Positions 37,336 through 46,842 of a DNA stretch of 64,000 bases are shown piece by piece (positions within the stretch are counted from its first letter, which is position 1; every line of letters begins with the position of its first letter). Source of the stretch: an uncultured bacterium (GTDB lineage Bacteria > Bacillota > Clostridia > Lachnospirales > Lachnospiraceae); assembly GCA_947647735.1 (NCBI GenBank), contig CANSLJ010000001.1, positions 186,001 through 250,000 of the forward strand, read 5' to 3'. The notes below the pieces were generated by a model, which worked only from the letters and a program-made list of their open reading frames with translations, was not told the DNA's origin and made no database searches. Both the position numbers and the translations under genes were made by a program.

Positions 37336-38597
37336 AACAGGCCTCCGATTGATGCCAAATACCAAATAAACAGGACTGGCAATACTAATTTATAATCAAT
37401 GGGAAGATTACTTCGCATCGTGTACCACAATGTATACAGAATCACCGTAAAGCACAGCAGCTTACCTGGCTTACAAAGCCCTCCGAAAAACCCCCATAAC
37501 AACAAACTTCCCAAAAGCAGAAATGGCAGTTCAAAAATCCCGTACCGGTAATAATATTTCACAAGCACAGGCGTATGGGACTTCATCCTCCCATAATTCC
37601 ACGCTGTCAACGAGACACCTTTTCCCTGCAAATTATTCTCTATTGTAAAAGGTATCAGGAAATGATCTCTGAAATCTCTGCCAATTTCCAACACCGTTTC
37701 CTTACTCCGATCCATCAGACAGCGATACCCCATCTCCAGACAGAGTTTCGTTGCCTTTCCAGTTCCATAGGTTTCTACCATAGCCGGGTAAAACTCTGCT
37801 TCCAAAAGATCAATCCGTTGGCAGAGGCGCACCGCATCTTCCTCCGGCAGGACTGTCTTTACTTCCTCATCCCAAAAAAAGTAATTGGAGGCAAAGTTCG
37901 GCCAGACAAAGCGGGACACCGCTGCCGTCCCAAGATTGTTTTCCCGGTAAATCTTACGTGCATTTGGAAACGCACTATTTAATCCTATGTTCATCAAAAA
38001 GATGATACATGCCACTCCAAACACCGCCAGACAAAAGTTGAACTTTCCGCCTGTCTGTTCCTCTTTTGGTATTGAAATCTGCATATTTTTGTCTTCCTCC
38101 TTCTTTCTTCCTCTCAGATAGAAAGCGTAGCCAGACAATAACAATATGCCCCCCAGCCATAGCCCATCGGGACAGATAATTCCGTATAAAAAATAAGCCC
38201 CCAGCAAAAGACAGACTCTCCCTTTTGTCACTCCTTGTTCCATAATCTCCAACAAAGATCCAGACATCCATAAAAAGCAGGACAGGGATAGTGACCACAC
38301 CAGTCTCGCCATATGCATCTGCAAAAGATAAGGAACTGTCAAAAGAAAAGCACAGATATACCCTCTCAAAAACTCCTTCCCCTGATGCCCTAAAAATCCT
38401 AATTTTCCTATAAAATACCATGTGGAGATCCCTGCCAAAATAAGCTGTATCAAAGAAGTCACACCAACCGGAACAACAGAAATATAATGCTCCATAAACT
38501 TTTGTTCCACAGAAAAATTGCTCACAAAATAGGCGCAGCCAAGTACAATCTGCACTCCCATCAAAATATACAGCAGCCAGGTAATCGTTCTTCTCAT
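37314..38597 (-). CDS. Polytopic membrane protein of unknown function, GT-C-like
   Basis: A 427-aa protein with about nine helices and a long outer loop (about 235-345) carrying NYFFWDEEVKTVLP and DFRDHFLIPF. No N-terminal Asp-x-Asp-type loop is obvious, so it may be an accessory or diverged member rather than an enzyme. The start has AGGAAAAG. It overlaps the GtrB-like gene by 4 bp and the 540-aa membrane protein by 22 bp, which points to a shared pathway with those genes. Confidence 0.62.
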   Translation of the reverse strand: MRRTITWLLYILMGVQIVLGCAYFVSNFSVEQKFMEHYISVVPVGVTSLIQLILAGISTWYFIGKLGFLGHQGKEFLRGYICAFLLTVPYLLQMHMARLVWSLSLSCFLWMSGSLLEIMEQGVTKGRVCLLLGAYFLYGIICPDGLWLGGILLLSGYAFYLRGRKKEEDKNMQISIPKEEQTGGKFNFCLAVFGVACIIFLMNIGLNSAFPNARKIYRENNLGTAAVSRFVWPNFASNYFFWDEEVKTVLPEEDAVRLCQRIDLLEAEFYPAMVETYGTGKATKLCLEMGYRCLMDRSKETVLEIGRDFRDHFLIPFTIENNLQGKGVSLTAWNYGRMKSHTPVLVKYYYRYGIFELPFLLLGSLLLWGFFGGLCKPGKLLCFTVILYTLWYTMRSNLPIDYKLVLPVLFIWYLASIGGLLCQKEES

Positions 38598-39529
38598 TCT
38601 TCTTTTCCTGTCGTCTCCCGCACTACATACTGCGGCGCATCATTCAAACTAATATAAATACGACCGATATATTCGCCGATCAGCCCCAACATCAGCATCA
38701 TCATACCACCGATAAACATGATCGCCGCCATGGTAGAACTCCATCCAATAGGAACAATCGGATTGATCAGTTTTTTGATGATGGTATAGATTCCATATAA
38801 AAATCCAGCAAAAGCACAAAAAGCGCCACAGGCAGTAGCCACCCTGAGCGGCTTAATAGAAAACGCTGTAAAGCCGTTAAACCATAATCCAAACAGCTTA
38901 CCCAATGTATACCCGGAAGTGCCAATCTCTCTCTCCCTATGGGAAACCTCCACATTGGTAATATTTTTGGTGGTACGAAGTACCAGCCCGATCACATAGG
39001 GATAGCTGTTTCGGTATTTCGTCATCTCATCTATCACAAACTTCCTTGCCGCAAAATAACTGGAGATATACAACTCCTTCGGCTTTCCCAACATAAAACG
39101 AGTCATCAGCTCATTGACTTTGCTGCCGAAATTGCGGAAAGTGGAGTGCTGTTTGTGGGTATATTTTGCATAGACCACATCATAGCCCTCCTCCAGTTTA
39201 TCCAAAAGCCTTCCCACCTCATCCGCCGGTGTCTGTCCATCGTCATCCAAACATACCGTAATATCGCCGCTGCAATAGTGAAACCCCGCCATCAATGCCG
39301 CATGCTGTCCAAAATTCCTGGCGAGATTAACCCCGATAATATGTGCATCTGCCTTCGCCACCCCCCTGATCACCTCAAAGGTATCATCCGCCGGAAAATC
39401 ATTCACCAGGATCACCTCATACGTGTATCTGTCCGCCAGACGAGACATACTTGCCTTTATTTCTTCCACTACCTTACCAATCGTAAGGGCAGAACGATAA
39501 CATGGAATTACAAAACTGATCTTTTTCAT
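38594..39529 (-). CDS. GtrB/ArnC-like polyprenyl-phosphate glycosyltransferase
   Basis: A 311-aa GT2 enzyme with a cytosolic GT-A domain (FVIPCYRS; DDDGQTP at about 97-103) and two C-terminal transmembrane helices, the GtrB/ArnC/DPMS layout. It transfers a sugar from a nucleotide donor to undecaprenyl phosphate, making the lipid donor used by GT-C enzymes. The start has AGAGGA. It overlaps the GNAT gene and the membrane-protein gene by 4 bp each. The sugar could be the Fuc4NAc-type product of the wecE/GNAT pair beside it; that is inference. Confidence 0.87.
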   Translation of the reverse strand: MKKISFVIPCYRSALTIGKVVEEIKASMSRLADRYTYEVILVNDFPADDTFEVIRGVAKADAHIIGVNLARNFGQHAALMAGFHYCSGDITVCLDDDGQTPADEVGRLLDKLEEGYDVVYAKYTHKQHSTFRNFGSKVNELMTRFMLGKPKELYISSYFAARKFVIDEMTKYRNSYPYVIGLVLRTTKNITNVEVSHREREIGTSGYTLGKLFGLWFNGFTAFSIKPLRVATACGAFCAFAGFLYGIYTIIKKLINPIVPIGWSSTMAAIMFIGGMMMLMLGLIGEYIGRIYISLNDAPQYVVRETTGKEE

Positions 39530-40065
39530 TGTTTCCTCTCTCCGGAATTCAAAAGTCCCATCAAAACCACATCCCGATAAACACCATCAATACAAACTTC
39601 CTCTCTCAGGTAGGCCTCCCTCTCAAAGCCCGCCTTCTCATAACTCCTGATTGCCGCCATATTATCCGAAAAAGCCCGCAAAATAATTTTGTGCCACTTC
39701 TCCACCCTGAACCCATACTCACAGGCAAGCTTACAGACCTCCGAGCCGATCCCCTTGCCTACAGCATCGTCTTCCCCGATGAAAATCCCATACTCCGCCT
39801 TATGGTGCTCCTCACTGATATCCCGAAAATAGACACTCCCCACAGGCCTGTCCATCTTCTTTTCGCAGATGATAAACTGAATCACCTCACCAGTTTCCAC
39901 CCTGTTCCTAACCCAGTCAAGATGCCCCTCCCGCGTAAACGGCTTCTGATAGATAAAGTTATTTCTCACTCGTGGATTATTCCGCCAACTCACAATCCTG
40001 TCTGTATCTTCTATTGCCATCGGACGGAGATAAACCTTCTCCCCTTCTATACAAATCTTCGCCAT
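39526..40065 (-). CDS. GNAT acetyltransferase, WecD/PseH-like role
   Basis: A 179-aa GCN5-type N-acetyltransferase of the RimJ-like branch used on amino sugars (YLRPMAIEDTDRIVSWRNNP; acetyl-CoA site about 95-125 with VGKGIGSEV). In the cluster it could acetylate the 4-amino group of dTDP-Fuc4N made by the adjacent wecE-like gene, or be the PseH step of the pseudaminic-acid route encoded 8 kb upstream. Position favours the first and family similarity allows both. It overlaps the GtrB-like gene by 4 bp. Confidence 0.82.
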   Translation of the reverse strand: MAKICIEGEKVYLRPMAIEDTDRIVSWRNNPRVRNNFIYQKPFTREGHLDWVRNRVETGEVIQFIICEKKMDRPVGSVYFRDISEEHHKAEYGIFIGEDDAVGKGIGSEVCKLACEYGFRVEKWHKIILRAFSDNMAAIRSYEKAGFEREAYLREEVCIDGVYRDVVLMGLLNSGERKQ

Positions 40066-40107
40066 CTTCTCTTATCCCTTTGTGACATACCCGATCTGCT
40101 GGTACCA

Positions 40108-41235
40108 TCACCTGTAAAACTCCTTAACCTGCTCGCAGATATAGTCCACCTTCTCCGGCTCCAATCCGTAATACATCGGCAGCCTCGCCAAGCGCTCACT
40201 CTCTTTCGTCGTATAGGCATCCTCCCCGGAAAACCGCCCAAACTTCTTTCCAGCAGGTGCACTGTGCAGCGGAATATAGTGGAATACTGATAGGATTCCC
40301 TTCTCCTTCAGGAAGGAAATCAGCGCTGTCCGCTCTTCCAGATCCTTCGCCTTAATATAGAACATATGGGCATTATGCGTACACCCCTCCGGAATCACCG
40401 GAAGCTCAATCTTTCCCTTTTCCATCAATGGCGTCAATTCTCTCTTATAATGCTCCCAGCTCTCCATACGATCTTCAAAAATCTCATCTGCCAACTCCAA
40501 CTGAGCATAAAGATAAGCGGCATTCATATCGCTGGGCAGATAAGAAGAACCAAAATTCACCCAAGTGTACTTATCAATCTGTCCACGGAAAAACTTACTT
40601 CGATTCGTTCCTTTTTCCCGGATGATCTCCGCCTCCTCTATGTCCTTCTCCCGCTGGATCAGAAGCGCTCCTCCCTCACCCATACTGTAATTCTTTGTCT
40701 CATGGAAACTAAAGCACCCAAACGTACCGATTGTCCCGAGCTGTCTGCCCTTGTAAGTAGACAAAATCCCCTGCGCTGCATCCTCGATCACCGCCAAATT
40801 ATGGCGTGCGGCAATATCCATAATCGTATCCATCTCGCAGGCAACACCCGCATAGTGGACCGGCACGATCGCCTTCGTTCTCTCTGTGATTGCCGACTCG
40901 ATCTTCGTCTCATCTATATTCATTGTATCCGGCCTGATATCTACAAACACTGCCTTTGCTCCCCGCAACACAAATGCATCCGCCGTGGAAACAAAGGTAT
41001 AGGATGGCATGATCACCTCATCCCCCTCCTGAATATCTGAGAGCAGCGCCGCCAGCTCTGTGGCGTGGGTACAGGAAGTTGTCAAAAGACACTTTTTCGC
41101 CCCTGTCCTTCTTTCGATCCACTCGTTACACTTTTTCGTGAACTCACCATCTCCGCAGATCTTCTGGGCTTCCACCGCCTGTTTGATATAATCCATCTCC
41201 TTACCCGTATAGGGCGGTACATTAAATCGAATCAT
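40108..41235 (-). CDS. wecE: dTDP-4-amino-4,6-dideoxygalactose transaminase
   Basis: A 375-aa PLP aminotransferase of the DegT/DnrJ/EryC1 family, equal in length to WecE. It closely follows the E. coli WecE pattern: GKEMDYIKQAVE at the start, VPVHYAGVACEMDTIM, FSFHETKNYS with the PLP lysine, and REKGTNRSKFFRGQVDKYTW-like segments (here with RGQIDKYTW). It would convert dTDP-4-keto-6-deoxyglucose to dTDP-Fuc4N. Its substrate would come from RfbA and RfbB of the other operon. The ATG at 41235 has AAGGAGA; a longer frame overlapping the upstream gene is unsupported. Confidence 0.92.
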   Translation of the reverse strand: MIRFNVPPYTGKEMDYIKQAVEAQKICGDGEFTKKCNEWIERRTGAKKCLLTTSCTHATELAALLSDIQEGDEVIMPSYTFVSTADAFVLRGAKAVFVDIRPDTMNIDETKIESAITERTKAIVPVHYAGVACEMDTIMDIAARHNLAVIEDAAQGILSTYKGRQLGTIGTFGCFSFHETKNYSMGEGGALLIQREKDIEEAEIIREKGTNRSKFFRGQIDKYTWVNFGSSYLPSDMNAAYLYAQLELADEIFEDRMESWEHYKRELTPLMEKGKIELPVIPEGCTHNAHMFYIKAKDLEERTALISFLKEKGILSVFHYIPLHSAPAGKKFGRFSGEDAYTTKESERLARLPMYYGLEPEKVDYICEQVKEFYR

Positions 41236-41254
41236 AATATTTCTCCTTTTCCAA

Positions 41255-43153
41255 TTAACGATAAACCACAAACATTTCATTCTCAAATGTTTTTTCATAT
41301 CCCTGCTCTATCATATGATCATAAAGCATAAACCACTTCTCATTGATCTTATAATAGGCAAGTTCCGCCTCTGTCAGTTCAGCACCCTGCATCCATCTCT
41401 CCGGGCCGATTCCCAGAATAATCAACGGTCTTTCCCTCTCCGGCGGCCGCTCCTGCAGCCTCTCCATATCCTCTGCCATCACCTCATAGTTATAAGATGC
41501 AAGATCTGGCCAGGAGGTTGAAATAGCCGGCGGCATATCCAGCATATAGGAAATACCCGGTATCTGCCCATATAAAACGACATCTCTGTGAGAAAGCCCT
41601 TCCATCTCAATATATTCGGTCAGCCCCTCCACCGCCTCAGCCAACGGCGCATTGGTAACCATTCCTTTCAGTATAGCATTCTTTTCAATCTTTGTATCTC
41701 TTTTTTGTCCACTCATCCCGTCCCGGAACGTAAACACTGCCCCGAACAGCAGACACTGCAGGCTCACCACACCAAGAAAAACTGCCAGCATCGCCCTGAT
41801 CGGAAAGAAGGAAATAACAATCTCTGCCCTGCTCACAACCATACCGCCGGCTTCATACAGATTTTTCAAAAGCCTCCAAAAAATAGATAGCCCAAAAGGA
41901 AAAACCAAAAACATATTATTCATGTTAGGATAGAGGTGATTATTGCTGCCAAGAGGCGTCATTGCAATTAAGATCAATGTCATGGACGCCATCAGCTTTT
42001 CATTGCGGGTAAAATTTCCTGAAAACAATACAAAGATCCCGGCCGCAATCACAATGATCAAAAATACTGCCACCCATTGAAACATACTCTCATATGTGTA
42101 GTATTTTACATTAAAAACGCCCAGTCTGTACCACCAGCGAAACAGCACCAAGATCCCGCCAAGAAAAACACCCTTACCCAGCAGGGCTATTGCTTTCCAG
42201 CCCATCCCCGCCCTGTCTGAAAACAGGCAGGTATGTTCCCTGGATTCTTCTTGTGAACCCCGTCTTTCAAAACAATTTCCGACCAGTCCGCACACAGTCG
42301 AAATCAAACACCCTGCCAATACCAGAACTGCCATATGAAACAGCCATTTTGCACTGAACTTATAATCCAGAAGTACTGTCAGCACCATCGAAACTGCGCT
42401 ATAATCCGAAGCCTCCGACGGCATCCGCATCAACCGCGCGATCCCCTCCATATATTCAGACAGGCCATACCGCACCGCAACATGTAGCAGAACAAGCCCT
42501 GCTCCGGCCAGATACCCGAGCAGGCAAACCCCTGTCTCCCGCACCACATCCTTTACACGTTTTCGCTGCAGCACGCCATAATACCACAGGCACAATATAA
42601 GTGACGCCTCTGTCAAATTGGGAAACCGCACCAACACGTTCATTCCCAACAAAATTCCTGCCAGAAAAAGCAGCACCCTTTTTTCCTTCACCAACCCCAG
42701 ATACAAAACCACAATGCCGGTATTAAAGAAAAAATAAGTCATATAATTATAAAGGATGGTAGTCGGACACCAGCATAAACTGATTGCCAAAAGTTCCCCA
42801 AAGAAGACCAAAGTACTTTCCATATGGATCACTTTTGTAAAGAATAAGTACAAAATTACCGCCGTGGCACTGATAAACAACGCACTATAGAAATTTAATC
42901 CCATAAGTGTATTTCCGCCAGGCAATTCCGTCAGAAAATGTCCCGTCACATTTGCCAGATAAGTACTAAAAAGCCACATAGGGTTTATGCGATCCAGAAA
43001 ACGGTAATTTCCGGCACTGTAAGCACCGTCTGTCACTTCCACCCCCAGCCAGATATGCCGTAATGGATAAAGTACCAAAATGACAAGAAAAAGAATATAT
43101 AAAATTTTGCTCCATCTCGATTTTTGCTCGATCATATTTTGTTCCACTTCCAT
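41255..43153 (-). CDS. Large polytopic membrane protein, GT-C-like
   Basis: A 632-aa protein with about twelve helices. After helix 1 comes GVEVTDGAYSAGNYRFLDRI, an acidic outer loop in the GT-C position, and the C-terminal 150 residues form an outer domain ending EQGYEKTFENEMFVVYR. It probably uses a polyprenyl-linked sugar. I do not recognise the specific family. It ends 19 bp before the wecE start and lies 35 bp after the AT3 gene. Confidence 0.66.
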   Translation of the reverse strand: MEVEQNMIEQKSRWSKILYILFLVILVLYPLRHIWLGVEVTDGAYSAGNYRFLDRINPMWLFSTYLANVTGHFLTELPGGNTLMGLNFYSALFISATAVILYLFFTKVIHMESTLVFFGELLAISLCWCPTTILYNYMTYFFFNTGIVVLYLGLVKEKRVLLFLAGILLGMNVLVRFPNLTEASLILCLWYYGVLQRKRVKDVVRETGVCLLGYLAGAGLVLLHVAVRYGLSEYMEGIARLMRMPSEASDYSAVSMVLTVLLDYKFSAKWLFHMAVLVLAGCLISTVCGLVGNCFERRGSQEESREHTCLFSDRAGMGWKAIALLGKGVFLGGILVLFRWWYRLGVFNVKYYTYESMFQWVAVFLIIVIAAGIFVLFSGNFTRNEKLMASMTLILIAMTPLGSNNHLYPNMNNMFLVFPFGLSIFWRLLKNLYEAGGMVVSRAEIVISFFPIRAMLAVFLGVVSLQCLLFGAVFTFRDGMSGQKRDTKIEKNAILKGMVTNAPLAEAVEGLTEYIEMEGLSHRDVVLYGQIPGISYMLDMPPAISTSWPDLASYNYEVMAEDMERLQERPPERERPLIILGIGPERWMQGAELTEAELAYYKINEKWFMLYDHMIEQGYEKTFENEMFVVYR

Positions 43154-43188
43154 ATATTATCCAGCCCAGGACAAACTGCGGACTTCTG

Positions 43189-44319
43189 CTAGTCTGCCAC
43201 ACCGTTTACCATATCATCCACCCGCCTCAAAGCCAGGTCCAACCTGCCGCCTGCAAGCAGCTTTCCTACCCCTTTAAATAAAAGGCAGCGAACATAATCC
43301 ACCGCAAGTCCGATGGCCATCACAATCAATATCGCTGCCAGCCAATGCCCCAGCAGGGACAATACTGTATCACATCTATCAGCGCCCAACCAGAAGGGCC
43401 ACTTATAGCGGATATTAATCTGTTCATGTAATAAATATACTCCAAAACTACATGGTGCGATCTTGCAGATAAAGTTCATCCCTTCCCCAAATTCCCAGTT
43501 TTTAAATACATAAAACAGGGCCGCAGCCGCGCTGATTGTCAATAAATGATTATACCCGTAAGGCGACTCAATAAAATTTTCAAACTGCCCCGTAAAAAGA
43601 TAGGCTCTCCGGATCAGCATCGTCAACAAATACATTCCAAAGCAGGCTCCAATATAGCAGAGCAGCGCCCTGTTTCCCTTTCCTTCTTCCTGCTCCAGAA
43701 AAGGTATCCCATAAAGCCGAATATACGCAGCAATCAGATAAACCACCATAAACCAGTAAGCATCATACCCAAGATTATCCAACTCCAATCGTACCGGAAT
43801 TATCGTTTTACTCAGAGACTCCATTATCAGCAATATCACGATGGCCGCCTGAAGCTGCTTTTTCTTCATCGTATGCACCGCCGCGTTCAGCACTGGTGTA
43901 AACAAAAACATCAGTACATATGCCGACACAAACCAATAATGCAGCATATTGGTCGGAAAAATACATTGCAATATATTGTAAAAAGTAATTTCGCCCACCG
44001 GCAAAATTCCCGCTATTATCAGTATTGCCGGCAAAAGGCAGGTGTAAAACATCACCTGCAGCACAAGAGAAATCACACGTTTGCAGCGAAATCCTGTTTC
44101 CACCAAAAAATAGCCGCTGATCAGCACATACACATCCACCGCCGCAATAGAAAAACTCTCCAGAATCCATGCAAGATGCCCTCTCGCAGAAAGAGGTCCC
44201 GTCAGTTTCTCCAGAAGTTCTCCCTTCGCCAGATAATGGAGCGACACTACCATCATCATCGCCAGAAGCCGAAGCACTTCAATATTCACCATTCGTTTTT
44301 TATGTTGTCCTGCTCTCAT
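43189..44319 (-). CDS. Acyltransferase family 3 membrane protein
   Basis: A 376-aa AT3 protein with ten or so helices. The N-terminal signature VNIEVLRLLAMMMVVSLHY holds the conserved Arg and His of the family. It is expected to O-acetylate or otherwise acylate the glycan made by this operon, perhaps with the separate SGNH proteins. It overlaps the GtrB-like gene by 20 bp, so translation is coupled. Acyl donor and target unknown. Confidence 0.83.
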   Translation of the reverse strand: MRAGQHKKRMVNIEVLRLLAMMMVVSLHYLAKGELLEKLTGPLSARGHLAWILESFSIAAVDVYVLISGYFLVETGFRCKRVISLVLQVMFYTCLLPAILIIAGILPVGEITFYNILQCIFPTNMLHYWFVSAYVLMFLFTPVLNAAVHTMKKKQLQAAIVILLIMESLSKTIIPVRLELDNLGYDAYWFMVVYLIAAYIRLYGIPFLEQEEGKGNRALLCYIGACFGMYLLTMLIRRAYLFTGQFENFIESPYGYNHLLTISAAAALFYVFKNWEFGEGMNFICKIAPCSFGVYLLHEQINIRYKWPFWLGADRCDTVLSLLGHWLAAILIVMAIGLAVDYVRCLLFKGVGKLLAGGRLDLALRRVDDMVNGVAD

Positions 44320-45229
44320 CTTCCGTCCTTCTGCGGATAATATACCGCGGCCTTCCTTTCACTTCTTCATAGATCCGCGCCAGATAATGCCCGATCACCC
44401 CGAGACTTATCATGATAAACCCACCAATGATCAATATCAGCAGGATCACTGTCGTAAATCCTTCCACGGCAGTCCCCATCAGATACTTCACCAATGTCTG
44501 CATCGCCAAAATCACACTGAATATAATAGAAACCATTCCCATCACTGTCACCATCTGCAACGGTATCGTACTGAACGAAGTCACATTGGAAATGGCATAT
44601 TTAGTCAGGCTTCTAAAAGACCACTTGCTGCTGCCATAAGCCCTCTCCTGTACCTCATACTCCACCTTCGCCGAACGAAATCCAGCCCAGAAGGACAGCG
44701 CACGAAAAAAAGTGTTCCGCTCCCCCAAACTCAGCAGCACATTGACTACCTTCCTGTCAAGCAGCTTAAAATCAGAGGAGGAACGCATGTCCATCCGCAT
44801 CATTTTACTCATGATCCCATAAAATAAACCCGCAGACATCCCATGAAAAATGCTCTCCCTGCCCCGGCTCTTTTTGATCCCCTCCACGACTTCATAACCA
44901 TTCTGCCAAAGCTGATACATTTCCGGTATCACCTCCGGCGGATGCTGCAGATCGCAGTCCATCACAATACAGGCATCGCCAAACGCCAGCTCCAACCCTG
45001 CAAAGATCGCCGCCTCTTTTCCAAAATTTCTGGAAAACTCCGCTCCCCGTATCCTCCTGTCCCGCTCTGCCAGACGACAGACTTCCTCATAAGTGCCATC
45101 CACAGAACCGTCACTGATAAAGACAAGCTCAAATGAAATCTTCGCCTCCTCCAATATCCCGGAAAGCGTCTCCGCCGTCCTCTCTATATTCTGTTTTTCA
45201 TTATATGCCGGTAAGATAATCGATAACAT
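44300..45229 (-). CDS. gtrB: GtrB-like polyprenyl-phosphate glucosyltransferase
   Basis: A 309-aa GT2 enzyme with IVMDCDLQHPPEVIPEM, the hallmark of GtrB (bactoprenol glucosyltransferase), and two C-terminal transmembrane helices. It would make undecaprenyl-phosphate-glucose. The next gene toward the promoter is a GtrII-type transferase 8 bp away, the usual partner that puts the glucose on a surface glycan. The start has AGGAGA. It is the second such enzyme in the operon, so two lipid-linked sugars are probably made. Confidence 0.9.
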   Translation of the reverse strand: MLSIILPAYNEKQNIERTAETLSGILEEAKISFELVFISDGSVDGTYEEVCRLAERDRRIRGAEFSRNFGKEAAIFAGLELAFGDACIVMDCDLQHPPEVIPEMYQLWQNGYEVVEGIKKSRGRESIFHGMSAGLFYGIMSKMMRMDMRSSSDFKLLDRKVVNVLLSLGERNTFFRALSFWAGFRSAKVEYEVQERAYGSSKWSFRSLTKYAISNVTSFSTIPLQMVTVMGMVSIIFSVILAMQTLVKYLMGTAVEGFTTVILLILIIGGFIMISLGVIGHYLARIYEEVKGRPRYIIRRRTEDESRTT

Positions 45230-45237
45230 CTGTTCTC

Positions 45238-46842
45238 CTATTCCGTCTTAATGTAAAGAACCCCGTCCACAACCTTCATAGAGTTCTCCTGCGGAAAACT
45301 GTTGAGCGCCCGGTATTCCTCTGTGGTATAGATTCTCTCCATCTCCTCATCCGGCACCAGATTCATTGTAACTCCAAGATAATGTTTCATAAATGCCTGA
45401 TAATTTGTATCTGTATAGACAAGATAATCGCCAGTCATCCCAATCATATTACTTGTCACAGCCCCGGTAATATCCGTCTCCGGTAAATTTTCCTGATTCT
45501 GTACTCCTATCATCGCCACCGGCATCCCCGTATAATACCCTTCCGTCTGTTCCATCCGGTCCGCCATCCTCAGACAATATGCATAGGTCTTCTCATACTT
45601 TTTCTGCAAATTGAAATAAGCAATATTATCCGTCACCCCATAGTGTAAAATCAACGATACCGCCGCGATCAACACCAGCCACTGGAAAACGATATTGCAA
45701 ATCACAGTCGGTTTTTTCAATACTTTTGCATCTCGTCGATGAAGTGGTGAAAACTGCCCTGAAAGTTCTGTCTGCATAAAACCATAGCGCAGCAAAAAAC
45801 CGAGCAGCAAAATCGGCAATAAACACCACTGATACCGCATCAACAAATGATATGTCACCTCCGGAGATATCAACAAAATAACATTGAAGGCCACCGGGAT
45901 CAGCACAATGACAGCCAGACAGATTGGATAAAAATACCATCTTTTAAAATATCCCCGCCGAATCACCAGTCGGATCAATAAAACAAACGCCGTCACAGCA
46001 AGCAAGCCAAAGGCGGCAAAAGATATCATATTATTATACAACACATTTCCTTTTCCTGTAAATGCCAGGAAATCCTGATAGATATGCATCAGCTTTTCCG
46101 TCAGGGATAATCCCCCTCCCGAGGCCATCCCGCTGATGCCCTGATAGGTGTCCAACTCTTTTCCCTGAATCTTCAAAAGGATCTGAAGTATCACATAATA
46201 AAGCCCAACGCCGATCAGTCCCATATACAGATAATGCAGTATATTTTTCAACTTCCTCTCCACTGAAACTTCACTGAGCAGGATCATGAGACATCCATAT
46301 ATGCTGAGTAAAATAGCAAAGGACAGATAAGACTGATAAGTCCCCATACTGAATGCCAGGCAGACACCTCCAGGAAGGAATCCCCACTCCCATCGTTTGG
46401 TCAATGCTGCGGCCAGAAAAACAAGACACAATGCCAGCATATAGCCATCCGCTGTAAAGATATAGGCATAAGTGGAGGCAAGTGCCGGAAAACTGACGAG
46501 CAGCCCGGACAGCACCATAATACCCAGTTCATTTTTAATCTCCAAAAATTCTGTCAGCGCCGCTCCGCCGATTCCCAGAAAAAATAAAGAAAATAAACCG
46601 ATTACCCAGGGCAGCGAAAAATAGGAAGAAATTCCACAGGCCGCCATTAAAAACCACCTGCCGGAAGTGATCATATTTTGGTCAAAATACATGCTTGAAA
46701 GCCCGTCATGGTTCGGGTAATCCCCTGCCATCACCGGAAAATGGATCAAAAGTCCTAAAATGAATACTGTCCAGAACGCAGTTTTCCACTCTTTTCGTAT
46801 ATTTGCCTTCAGATAATACCATATTTCTGCTGGTGTCCTCAT
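45238..46842 (-). CDS. GtrII-type membrane glucosyltransferase
   Basis: A 534-aa polytopic protein matching the GtrII glucosyltransferase domain: GDYPNHDGLSSMYFDQNMITSG after the first helix, with the Asp-rich outer loop, and further helices including FTADGYMLAL. It would transfer glucose from the GtrB lipid product to a glycan outside the cell. The C-terminal part is an outer soluble segment. The start has AGGAGA and overlaps the SGNH gene by 4 bp. Confidence 0.87.
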   Translation of the reverse strand: MRTPAEIWYYLKANIRKEWKTAFWTVFILGLLIHFPVMAGDYPNHDGLSSMYFDQNMITSGRWFLMAACGISSYFSLPWVIGLFSLFFLGIGGAALTEFLEIKNELGIMVLSGLLVSFPALASTYAYIFTADGYMLALCLVFLAAALTKRWEWGFLPGGVCLAFSMGTYQSYLSFAILLSIYGCLMILLSEVSVERKLKNILHYLYMGLIGVGLYYVILQILLKIQGKELDTYQGISGMASGGGLSLTEKLMHIYQDFLAFTGKGNVLYNNMISFAAFGLLAVTAFVLLIRLVIRRGYFKRWYFYPICLAVIVLIPVAFNVILLISPEVTYHLLMRYQWCLLPILLLGFLLRYGFMQTELSGQFSPLHRRDAKVLKKPTVICNIVFQWLVLIAAVSLILHYGVTDNIAYFNLQKKYEKTYAYCLRMADRMEQTEGYYTGMPVAMIGVQNQENLPETDITGAVTSNMIGMTGDYLVYTDTNYQAFMKHYLGVTMNLVPDEEMERIYTTEEYRALNSFPQENSMKVVDGVLYIKTE

